DNA of 7,109 bases from an uncultured Verrucomicrobia subdivision 3 bacterium (GTDB taxonomy: Bacteria; Verrucomicrobiota; Verrucomicrobiae; Limisphaerales; UBA11358), in assembly GCA_903921455.1 (NCBI GenBank), contig CAIXPZ010000122.1:1-7109 (forward strand), written 5' to 3'. A program made the position numbers and the translations under genes. The notes below the pieces were generated by a model that was not told the origin of the DNA, searched no databases, and saw only the letters and a program-made list of their open reading frames with translations. Shown one piece after another: positions 1-5,057 of this stretch (positions are counted from its first letter, which is position 1; each line of letters opens with the position of its first letter).

Positions 1-531
1 CGCCTTGCGGATGGCTTCCTCCCACTCGATGGAAACCTTGCCGGCGTGCAGGTTGTGAATCTCCTTGATCCCGCTCGGCATACCGGCGGCGACCTGTTTC
101 AGTTTGAACGCCAGGTCGAGCATCCGCGCCATGCCTTCTAATCCCGGCGTGCGGCCAGACTTGCGCCAACGCTCGCGGGCCTCGCGCACCATCAAGATGG
201 CTTCCTCGGCTTCCAGCCACGCCTGGCGGCGGGCCGGTTCATGAAGCTGCCACCACTCGACAGCTTTCTCGCACGCCAATCGTTCGATGGCCTGCCGCTC
301 CAACTCGGCAAAGTGCCGGTTGAACGCCACGACGCGGCCGGGCCAGTCATATTTCCGGCTCAACCATTCCAGCCGCCGCTTGGTGCAGCCCAACTTCGCG
401 GCGGCAGAAACCAGCGACCGGTTCGGCCCCAGGTCGAGATACGTTTTGAAAGCCGCAAAAGCTTTCGTGGTTTCGCGCGGCAATTGCTCGAACGCCAGCA
501 CAGTTTTCGGTTGTTCAATGTTGTTCGTCAT
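1..531 (-). CDS. Terminase small-subunit-like protein (3' end beyond left edge)
   Basis: A minus-strand frame opens at ATG 531-529 and stays open for 177 codons to the left edge, so the C-terminus is missing. Residues 20-75 carry a pattern I know from phage small-terminase-like proteins: a helical stretch with AFAAFKTYLDLGPNRSL (24-40), a helix-turn-helix with AAAKLGCTKRRLEWLSRKYDW (about 43-63), and then GRVVAFNRHF. In that family the N-terminal HTH binds phage DNA and directs the large subunit to packaging sites. Residues 76-125 are rich in Glu, Arg and Ala and probably helical or coiled. No Shine-Dalgarno is visible; the leader is A-rich (gaaatgaaatttt). It lies 133 nt downstream of the helicase gene, across a structured gap, so it may start the late (packaging) module. 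It could instead be a generic HTH regulator; finding the large-subunit gene next to it would settle the point. Confidence 0.62.
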   Translation of the reverse strand, partial: MTNNIEQPKTVLAFEQLPRETTKAFAAFKTYLDLGPNRSLVSAAAKLGCTKRRLEWLSRKYDWPGRVVAFNRHFAELERQAIERLACEKAVEWWQLHEPARRQAWLEAEEAILMVREARERWRKSGRTPGLEGMARMLDLAFKLKQVAAGMPSGIKEIHNLHAGKVSIEWEEAIRKA

Positions 532-575
532 AAAATTTCATTTCGTTTCAAGTGTCTCGCTCATGGCAGTGAGTG

Positions 576-608
576 AAGGACAGCCCGACCCAAGAAGGGC
601 TGTTCCTT
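576..608. repeat. Inverted repeat (11-bp stem) upstream of the terminase-like gene
   Basis: Bases 576-586 pair with 597-608, core acagccc/gggctgt, with one bulged base at 604 and a 10-nt loop. No T-run follows on either strand, so a classical intrinsic terminator is unlikely. It sits between the helicase stop and the ATG at 531, about 45 nt before that start in the direction of transcription. It may be an mRNA structure or a protein-binding dyad; the sequence alone does not decide. Confidence 0.45.
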
Positions 609-621
609 CCTCTGCCTGTCC

Positions 622-666
622 AGTGCCACGGTGCCATATCCCCTATAGATGTGGCACTGTGGCACT
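622..666. repeat. Long hairpin built of four TGCCAC-type repeats
   Basis: Bases 622-640 pair with 648-666 around a 7-nt loop (ccctata), giving about 19 base pairs with two imperfect positions (630/658 and 637/651). These are G-U wobbles in a plus-strand RNA and A-C mismatches in a minus-strand RNA. Each arm is itself a tandem repeat: GTGCCAC plus GGTGCCA on the left, TGGCAC plus GTGGCAC on the right. The right arm overlaps the TAG stop of the helicase gene. No T-run follows. Its position at the junction of the replication genes and the terminase-like gene suits an operator, a replication or packaging recognition site, or an mRNA-stabilising structure. Which one is not shown. Confidence 0.6.
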
Positions 667-1705
667 ACGCCGCTTCCGCCCGCCAGTAAGCCCCGCTGCT
701 GGACCGGGCCAAACCATTCGCCACCAGCCGATTGAGATAACGGGCGGCAGTCCGTCGGCTCAGTTTCAGGCAGGTTTCCGCATCCTTGACGACTTCGGCA
801 AAAGTTTTGGGCTTCTCGGTCAGGGTGGCGGCAGCAAATTCCTTGTCCGAGCATGCTTTGTTTTTCGTCTGGGGCCGGCGGAGTGCATCGGGGTTCAAAT
901 CGGTGGCGAGGTGCATCATGGGGTAATCCCATTTCACGACAAATTCCGGCAGTTGCGGCAGGTTGCGCAAAATGCTGGTGACGGTGAAACAGTCCGGCTC
1001 CTCATGCGGTGTCAGCACGAGGATCGAGTCCGGATCGCGTGCCCAAGCGCCGGCCCCGCTCATCCGGTCAATGGCGTTCTTGGCCGAGCTGTCCCCCTTG
1101 GCAAAATGGTGCGCGACCACGATGGCCGCGCCGGAGGATTGGGCCAGCGACTCAAACTCGTTCATCAAATCCGCAATCTCGCCGTTGGCGTTTTCGTCGC
1201 GGTTGCCCAGGACTTTGTAGGCCGGGTCGAGAATGATGAGGCCGTAGTGATGCTTCGCCAGTCGCTCCTCGAGCTGGGGCCGGAGCAGCGTGATGTCGGC
1301 GTTCTTGCCGCGCAGATTCCAAAAGTGCAGCGGCTTTTCTTTGCCCGCACATTCCAGCCGGGTGGCCCGCAGCGCCCGCATCCGGTTCTTGATGGACCAG
1401 ACCGGCAACTCGAAGTTGATGTAGATCACCGGCAGCGCCGTGCAGGCTTGCCCCCACCACGGCTGGCCGGTGGCGACCGACAACGCCAGATCGAGCAGGC
1501 TCCAAGACTTGTTCGACTTCGACGTGCCGCCGAGGATCATTTTGCAGCCCTTGTGCAAGACGCCCTCGATGATGACCGGCGGCGTGGGGAAATCCATTTC
1601 CTCAAGCTGGTCGAGCGTGATGATTTCCGGCAGTGCCGGCGGCACCGCCCCCAAAGCCACGGCAATATCCACTTGTTCAATCGGCGAAAACTCTTTGATT
1701 TCCAT
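665..1705 (-). CDS. RepA-like (AAA_25) hexameric replicative helicase
   Basis: The 346-residue product resembles RecA-fold ATPases of the AAA_25 family, typified by the RSF1010 RepA helicase, and should unwind phage DNA during replication. Numbering from the ATG at 1705, the Walker A loop is GGTSKSNKS (59-67), with Asn where Gly usually precedes Lys; LLDLALSVATGQPWWG (70-85) follows, as in this family. Walker B is YGLIILDP (154-161) with D160, and VVAHHFAKGD (196-205) is a sensor-like strand. Residues 285-346 look like a winged helix (TCLKLSRRTAARYLNRLVANG), perhaps for DNA or partner binding. The frame extends upstream to an ATG at 1744, but that would overlap the primase gene by 38 nt. I prefer ATG 1705 because it begins one base after the primase TAA, a coupled arrangement. 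It has no Shine-Dalgarno, only an A/T run. Confidence 0.85.
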   Translation of the reverse strand: MEIKEFSPIEQVDIAVALGAVPPALPEIITLDQLEEMDFPTPPVIIEGVLHKGCKMILGGTSKSNKSWSLLDLALSVATGQPWWGQACTALPVIYINFELPVWSIKNRMRALRATRLECAGKEKPLHFWNLRGKNADITLLRPQLEERLAKHHYGLIILDPAYKVLGNRDENANGEIADLMNEFESLAQSSGAAIVVAHHFAKGDSSAKNAIDRMSGAGAWARDPDSILVLTPHEEPDCFTVTSILRNLPQLPEFVVKWDYPMMHLATDLNPDALRRPQTKNKACSDKEFAAATLTEKPKTFAEVVKDAETCLKLSRRTAARYLNRLVANGLARSSSGAYWRAEAA

Positions 1706-1706
1706 A

Positions 1707-2693
1707 TTATTTTTTAAGCCAGACCAACCGTTGCAGTTTTCCATTCCGCCACGCGCCGGGCACGCGCACGGGCTGGGAATAGGTGAAAAGTTTCGGGTCG
1801 CAGCCGAACACCGTCAGCGCGGCCTTGAGCCGGTCCTCCATGACCTTGTCCCGCGGACAATCGAACCAGCCGTGGAGACTTTTCCCGGCGGTATCAATGA
1901 TGGCGTGCAGGTTGTAGCGCAGCCGGTTGTTCAGGTAAGCGAACACCGCGCCGATTTCATCCTTCTGGAGCGAATCGCTCTCCACGACGAGAAATCGCTG
2001 GCCCTGAATGTTCTCATTGCTCCGACGGAAAGACCCCGGCTTGAACGCCGCGCCGCAGGTGTAATTGCCCATCGCGGGGCCGATTTGATACCACTCTGAC
2101 AACGGGCGGAAATGCGTCGCGTGTTCCGGCCGGCCGGAGGAATACACATCACCAATCCAGACCGTGCTGTTCGCCGGCCAGAGCCGGAGCCAGGTGCGGA
2201 ACTGGTCGTCGGGATCGCGCTCGGCCACCAGCAGCGGCGAGTCCGACAGGATTTGCGCGAACGGCCAGTGAAACTTTTCGAATAACTCCGGCCGGTAACG
2301 GCCCGCCATTGCGACCAGCGTTTCCAAAACCAACTGCTCGCCCGGATGCCGGCCTTCGGCCTTGGCCCGCGCCAGCACGGCCTCACGCGGCAGGATGGCG
2401 CCGCTCGACTGTAATACGTCGCCGGCCCGCAAAACTTTTCCATCCGGCAGCGTCAGCGTCCACGGCGAACCCAGGCTGCGCCGCAGCTTGTGATTCGCGT
2501 CCGCCACGGCGGGCGCGCACGACGAATGAAAACAAAAAATCGTCGGCACACCGTCCACGCAGACGCGGCAATCCTTCTTGCCGGTCTTGTGCGTGTGCAG
2601 CGATTCGCCGGGACAGCGGCAGTAGCCGCTGACGGCGCTCTGCCATTCAATCGCGCCGACAATGCCGGCGGCAGCTTGTCGTGGGTCAATCAT
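1707..2693 (-). CDS. Archaeo-eukaryotic-type primase with N-terminal Cys/His cluster
   Basis: The C-terminal half of this 328-residue protein matches the pattern of AEP primases of phages and plasmids (RepB'/prim-pol type). FLVVESDSL (234-242) supplies acidic motif I (E238, D240), TAGKSLHGWF (268-277) is the sxH motif II with H274, and FGCDPKLF (296-303) may give the third acidic residue (D299). SQPVRVPGAWRNGK (306-319) follows, typical of this group. The N-terminal part has a possible zinc site: C25, C27, H33, H35, C42, C45, C54, H56, C59, like the zinc ribbons of primases. It would lay primers, and possibly extend them, for phage replication. It overlaps the 104-residue gene upstream by ATGA, and the helicase gene follows after one base, so primase and helicase probably act as a pair. 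The primase call rests on motifs only. Confidence 0.72.
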   Translation of the reverse strand: MIDPRQAAAGIVGAIEWQSAVSGYCRCPGESLHTHKTGKKDCRVCVDGVPTIFCFHSSCAPAVADANHKLRRSLGSPWTLTLPDGKVLRAGDVLQSSGAILPREAVLARAKAEGRHPGEQLVLETLVAMAGRYRPELFEKFHWPFAQILSDSPLLVAERDPDDQFRTWLRLWPANSTVWIGDVYSSGRPEHATHFRPLSEWYQIGPAMGNYTCGAAFKPGSFRRSNENIQGQRFLVVESDSLQKDEIGAVFAYLNNRLRYNLHAIIDTAGKSLHGWFDCPRDKVMEDRLKAALTVFGCDPKLFTYSQPVRVPGAWRNGKLQRLVWLKK

Positions 2694-3004
2694 GGGAGAT
2701 CCACCTCGTAACCTTTCTCGGTCAGTTTGATCCAGAGTTTGGCTTGGATGCCCATGCCCGCACCGCTGAAATCCAGATTGGCCGCCAAGTATTTCAGCAG
2801 CCCGGCCCGCAGCGTTTCATCGCTGGGAATCTGATAGCGGGTGTAGGCGTCGTTGTAAGCGAAGTCCGCAAACGGGATCTCGCTGTCGCTGCTCCAATCG
2901 CCGGGAAACACCCCGAGCGCGACGACGTAGCCGAAAAACATTTCGTCCCCCGGTTTTTTCAGCGGCCAATCTTTCACCACCAATTTTTGTTCGATGATTT
3001 GCAT
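2690..3004 (-). CDS. Hypothetical phage protein, 104 aa
   Basis: I do not recognise this protein. It is a soluble-looking, mildly acidic mix of short strands and helices, with aromatic residues clustered in FFGYVVALGVFPGDW (23-37) and FADFAYNDAYTRYQIPSDE (about 45-63). A C-terminal GIQAKLWIKLTEKGYEVDLP stretch (85-104) looks like a helix plus strand. It has no signal peptide, membrane segment or Cys pairs. It starts at ATG 3004, 3 nt after the stop of the HNH-type gene, and its TGA overlaps the primase ATG (ATGA). This placement between a zinc nuclease-like protein and the primase suggests an accessory replication or primase-partner role, but that is inference from context. Coding status is well supported by the tight junctions on both sides. 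Confidence 0.7.
   Translation of the reverse strand: MQIIEQKLVVKDWPLKKPGDEMFFGYVVALGVFPGDWSSDSEIPFADFAYNDAYTRYQIPSDETLRAGLLKYLAANLDFSGAGMGIQAKLWIKLTEKGYEVDLP
2702..2707 (-). promoter_or_regulatory. Shine-Dalgarno site of the primase gene
   Basis: On the minus strand GAGGTG lies 8 nt before the ATG at 2693. It is the clearest Shine-Dalgarno match in the window, where most other starts have A-rich leaders, and it supports the ATG at 2693 even though that start overlaps the previous gene by 4 nt. Confidence 0.5.
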
Positions 3005-3007
3005 AAG

Positions 3008-3400
3008 TTAAACATTTCCGGCCACGAGTTGCGGCGTAACCATCCGGTGCCACTTCCCGTGGCACGATGGGCAGAGGTAATCTTTCGGCCAACGATTGGC
3101 CTCCTCCGGGCCGAACATCCCTTGCGGTGCCCAATGATGTTCTTCCGCGCCGCGTGCGCCGCAGCGGGCGCAGCGCTTGGCGTCGGCATCCACCACCACC
3201 GGCACGGTGGATAAATCCACGCCATAGGCTTCGAGCAAATCCTTGGCGATCCACACGCCGCCATTTTTGCTTTTCGTCCACCATTTGCATTCCAGGCACC
3301 ACCAGCCATAGTGCGCGGCGGCGCTGGCACTCATGCGGCAGGAAATTTCCTGACGGGTGACACGCGCACAACGCGGACAATGGCGGTTGGCAATTTTCAA
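3008..3400 (-). CDS. HNH endonuclease-like zinc protein
   Basis: This 130-residue protein has two zinc-ribbon-like pairs of knuckles: CPRC (8-11) with CLEC (35-38), and CARC (77-80) with CPSC (110-113). The second pair frames an HNH-like core: EEHHWAP (86-92) supplies the histidines, N102 or a nearby residue may be the middle Asn, and LCPSCHGKWH (109-118) the terminal H114/H118. HNH enzymes nick or cut DNA with a metal ion; in phages they serve recombination, packaging or homing. The start is TTG at 3400, overlapping the previous stop as TTGA; the next internal Met (residue 23) would remove the first CxxC knuckle, so I keep TTG. The loosely conserved Asn leaves open a purely structural zinc-binding role. 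It ends 3 nt before the next gene. Confidence 0.65.
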   Translation of the reverse strand: MKIANRHCPRCARVTRQEISCRMSASAAAHYGWWCLECKWWTKSKNGGVWIAKDLLEAYGVDLSTVPVVVDADAKRCARCGARGAEEHHWAPQGMFGPEEANRWPKDYLCPSCHGKWHRMVTPQLVAGNV

Positions 3401-3642
3401 AACGGCAATTCCGGTTCGCAGTGGTTTTTCACGGCGCGCAGAAAATCAGCGGGCCGTTTGATGATTTGGGAGGCAACGTGCGGCGGCAGATACAGCAGGT
3501 TTTTCGCGCCATATTTTTCGCCGATGAATTGCAGCACCATGTCCTCGACGTGCGCATCGCCGCCGAGCAGCCGGTGCAGATGTTCCACCACCTGCACCGG
3601 CAGCCGGCCGGTTTCGGGATTGAGGGTGACGTCCATATTCAC
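3397..3642 (-). CDS. Hypothetical phage protein, 81 aa
   Basis: I cannot name this small protein. It reads as mostly helical, with VQVVEHLHRLLGGD (16-29), VEDMVLQFIGEKYGAKNLLY (32-51), and a C-terminal segment IIKRPADFLRAVKNHCEPEL (60-79) then PF. It starts at GTG 3642, whose GTGA overlaps the stop of the exonuclease gene; an ATG two codons later (3636) is an equally good start. Its own TGA overlaps the TTG of the HNH-type gene. The overlaps on both sides argue that it is translated, coupled to the exonuclease. It may be an exonuclease or SSB accessory protein, but nothing in the sequence shows an activity. Confidence 0.68.
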   Translation of the reverse strand: MNMDVTLNPETGRLPVQVVEHLHRLLGGDAHVEDMVLQFIGEKYGAKNLLYLPPHVASQIIKRPADFLRAVKNHCEPELPF

Positions 3643-4310
3643 GCGGATACGCCCAGCACTTCCGCCACCTTCACCGTGAGTTCGAGGTCGTTTCGCAGAT
3701 ACGCTTCCGCCGAAGCGCGGTCGCTCTGCCAGAGGCCGGCAAAGACTTTGCCATCGCCATTTTTTGCGCCCACCCCGAGGTGGCGCGCAATTGAGTCCAG
3801 AGAACCTCTGGCCTGCCGGTCGCCGAGCTGCCAGAGATCGCGCAGGTCAACCAACTGGTCGCTCCAGTAACGCCCGCGCCGGATGCCGAACGGCACCGCG
3901 ATGCGATGCTTCCACGACCGGCGAAACAGAAACGGCAGGTCGAAGGCAAAGATGTTGAACCCCACGGCCGTATTCACCCGGCCCATTTCCCCGCGCAGCG
4001 CGTCCCAAAATTCCGACAGCAAACCCGCCTCATCCTCGCGACCGAGGATGCGAAAAACTCCGCCCTGTCCCGACGAGTCGAACTCGTAAAGCCCGATGGC
4101 CAGCACGCGCCCCGTCAACGGGTCGAGCGCGGCCCGGTCAAAAAATTCGCGCCGGTGATTGGCTTCCGCTTCGGCGATCTTCGCCGTGATTTTGTCCGGG
4201 TCTTTCAGATTCCCGGTTTTCACCTCCGCCGGATCGAACGGCGGCACGAGCGCCGCCAGTTCAGCTTCCGGCAAGGGTGCCGTCTCAATATCGAAAAAAA
4301 TTGTATTCAT
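3639..4310 (-). CDS. DEDDy-type 3'-5' exonuclease (PolB-exonuclease-like)
   Basis: The 223-residue protein has the exonuclease motifs of the DnaQ/RNase H fold in order. Exo I is FFDIET with D7 and E9, Exo II is GFNIFAFD (117-124) with N119 and D124, and Exo III is YLRND (204-208) with Y204 and D208; Y-x3-D marks the DEDDy class. The arrangement resembles stand-alone exonucleases related to the proofreading domain of B-family polymerases, common in phages. The stretch GNLKDPDKI (33-41) through ALDPLTGRVLAIG (61-73) is also family-like. It would trim 3' ends with two metal ions, for proofreading or recombination. No polymerase domain is attached: the length is an exonuclease domain only. It begins 60 nt after the SSB-like gene, behind a strong hairpin and without a Shine-Dalgarno, and overlaps the next gene by 4 nt. 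Confidence 0.85.
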   Translation of the reverse strand: MNTIFFDIETAPLPEAELAALVPPFDPAEVKTGNLKDPDKITAKIAEAEANHRREFFDRAALDPLTGRVLAIGLYEFDSSGQGGVFRILGREDEAGLLSEFWDALRGEMGRVNTAVGFNIFAFDLPFLFRRSWKHRIAVPFGIRRGRYWSDQLVDLRDLWQLGDRQARGSLDSIARHLGVGAKNGDGKVFAGLWQSDRASAEAYLRNDLELTVKVAEVLGVSA

Positions 4311-4330
4311 GGCATGATGTCAAAAGAATC

Positions 4331-4364
4331 TCCCGCTCCCTCCGCAGTGCGGAGGGAGACGGGA
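4331..4364 (-). terminator. GC-rich hairpin between SSB-like and exonuclease genes, likely partial terminator
   Basis: Bases 4331-4345 pair with 4349-4364: 15 base pairs, one bulged base (4359) and a 3-nt loop. It begins 6 nt downstream of the SSB-like stop codon. In the direction of transcription it is followed within a few bases by TTCTTTT, an interrupted U-tract. This suits a leaky terminator, or a 3' stabilising structure that lets the SSB-like gene be expressed above the downstream genes. The next gene has no promoter that I can see, so complete termination is unlikely. Confidence 0.5.
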
Positions 4365-4370
4365 TGTGGT

Positions 4371-5033
4371 TTAGAATCCGACTTCGGGATCGAAGGGGAT
4401 GTCATCGGCCGGCGGCGGTGTCGCCGCGGCACTTTTGGTGGGCACCGGAGCCGGAGCCGCCGGCATGGTTGCCCGTGGCGCAGCCACCGGCGCAGCCGTC
4501 GTAGGGGCAGCCCCCGCTTGCGCGGTGGCGGCATCTTTCGCCGCCCACTCGGCAATGCGCTGGCGCATCGCCGCCGGATCGTAGGTGCCGCTCGGCACGA
4601 CCTTCTTCGTGGCCTTGCTGACCGCGTCAATGCTGACGTAGGTGCGGCCCGACAAGGACTGCTGATGCGAGAGCACCAACGTGCAGCACGCGCCCAGCAG
4701 TTTTTTCAGGTCCACGTTCTCGCCCGGTGCCACCGGACGCCCGCGCCACTGGCCGACGAACCCGGCCAGCTTCGACTTCGGATGCAGGCTCGCGGTGAAG
4801 TTCTTCGTCACGATGCCGCGCTTGCCGTCCTCGCCAATGTGCTCGGTCTCGAAGACGAGCTTCAGTTTGCGGACCAGCTTGCGCTGGCCCTGGAACTCGG
4901 TCCAAATCAGACCGAGATCAATCACGTCATCACACACGCCCTGCCAGATGCCCGGCGGATGCTTGATGAAGTTGCCGCTGTCGTTACATTGGAGAACCAA
5001 GGCGTCTCCACTCGCCGTCATGTTGTTTAACAT
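4371..5033 (-). CDS. Phage SSB-like protein with acidic DDIPF tail
   Basis: Residues 15-150 resemble the single-stranded DNA-binding-like proteins found in phage replication modules: GIWQGVCDDVIDLG (28-41), RKLKLVFETE (55-64), TKNFTASLHPKSKLAGFVGQ (76-95), DLKKLLGACCTLVLSH (108-123) and YVSIDAVSKA (132-141), a beta-rich core. Residues 165-208 are a flexible Ala/Pro/Thr linker, and the end (209-220) reads ADDIPFDPEVGF. The DDIPF element copies the tip by which bacterial SSB recruits partner proteins, here followed by six more residues. It probably coats ssDNA during replication or recombination and gathers partners encoded beside it. ATG 5033 lies 24 nt after the nuclease stop, in an A-rich leader with no Shine-Dalgarno; a second ATG four codons in is possible. 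Function is by resemblance, as the fold cannot be confirmed here. Confidence 0.72.
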   Translation of the reverse strand: MLNNMTASGDALVLQCNDSGNFIKHPPGIWQGVCDDVIDLGLIWTEFQGQRKLVRKLKLVFETEHIGEDGKRGIVTKNFTASLHPKSKLAGFVGQWRGRPVAPGENVDLKKLLGACCTLVLSHQQSLSGRTYVSIDAVSKATKKVVPSGTYDPAAMRQRIAEWAAKDAATAQAGAAPTTAAPVAAPRATMPAAPAPVPTKSAAATPPPADDIPFDPEVGF

Positions 5034-5057
5034 AATTTTTCTGTGTTTTGTTTTTGG

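Noticed and set aside
287..1717. Plus-strand open frame of 476 codons
   Set aside because: It runs antisense through the terminase-like and helicase genes, both with recognisable motifs. Its protein is rich in Arg, Gly and Pro with no domain pattern, as expected for a shadow frame in GC-rich DNA.
1706..1744. N-terminal extension of the helicase from ATG 1744
   Set aside because: It would overlap the primase C-terminus by 38 nt, and the 13 added residues have no family resemblance. The ATG at 1705, one base after the primase stop, fits better.
2681..3214. Plus-strand open frame of 177 codons
   Set aside because: It covers the 104-residue and HNH-type genes in antisense. Those have tight operon junctions and zinc motifs, whereas this frame has no recognisable feature.
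3906..5030. Plus-strand open frame of 374 codons
   Set aside because: It is antisense to the exonuclease and SSB-like genes. Arg/Gly-rich low-complexity stretches mirror the Ala/Pro linker of the SSB-like protein, so it is not coding.
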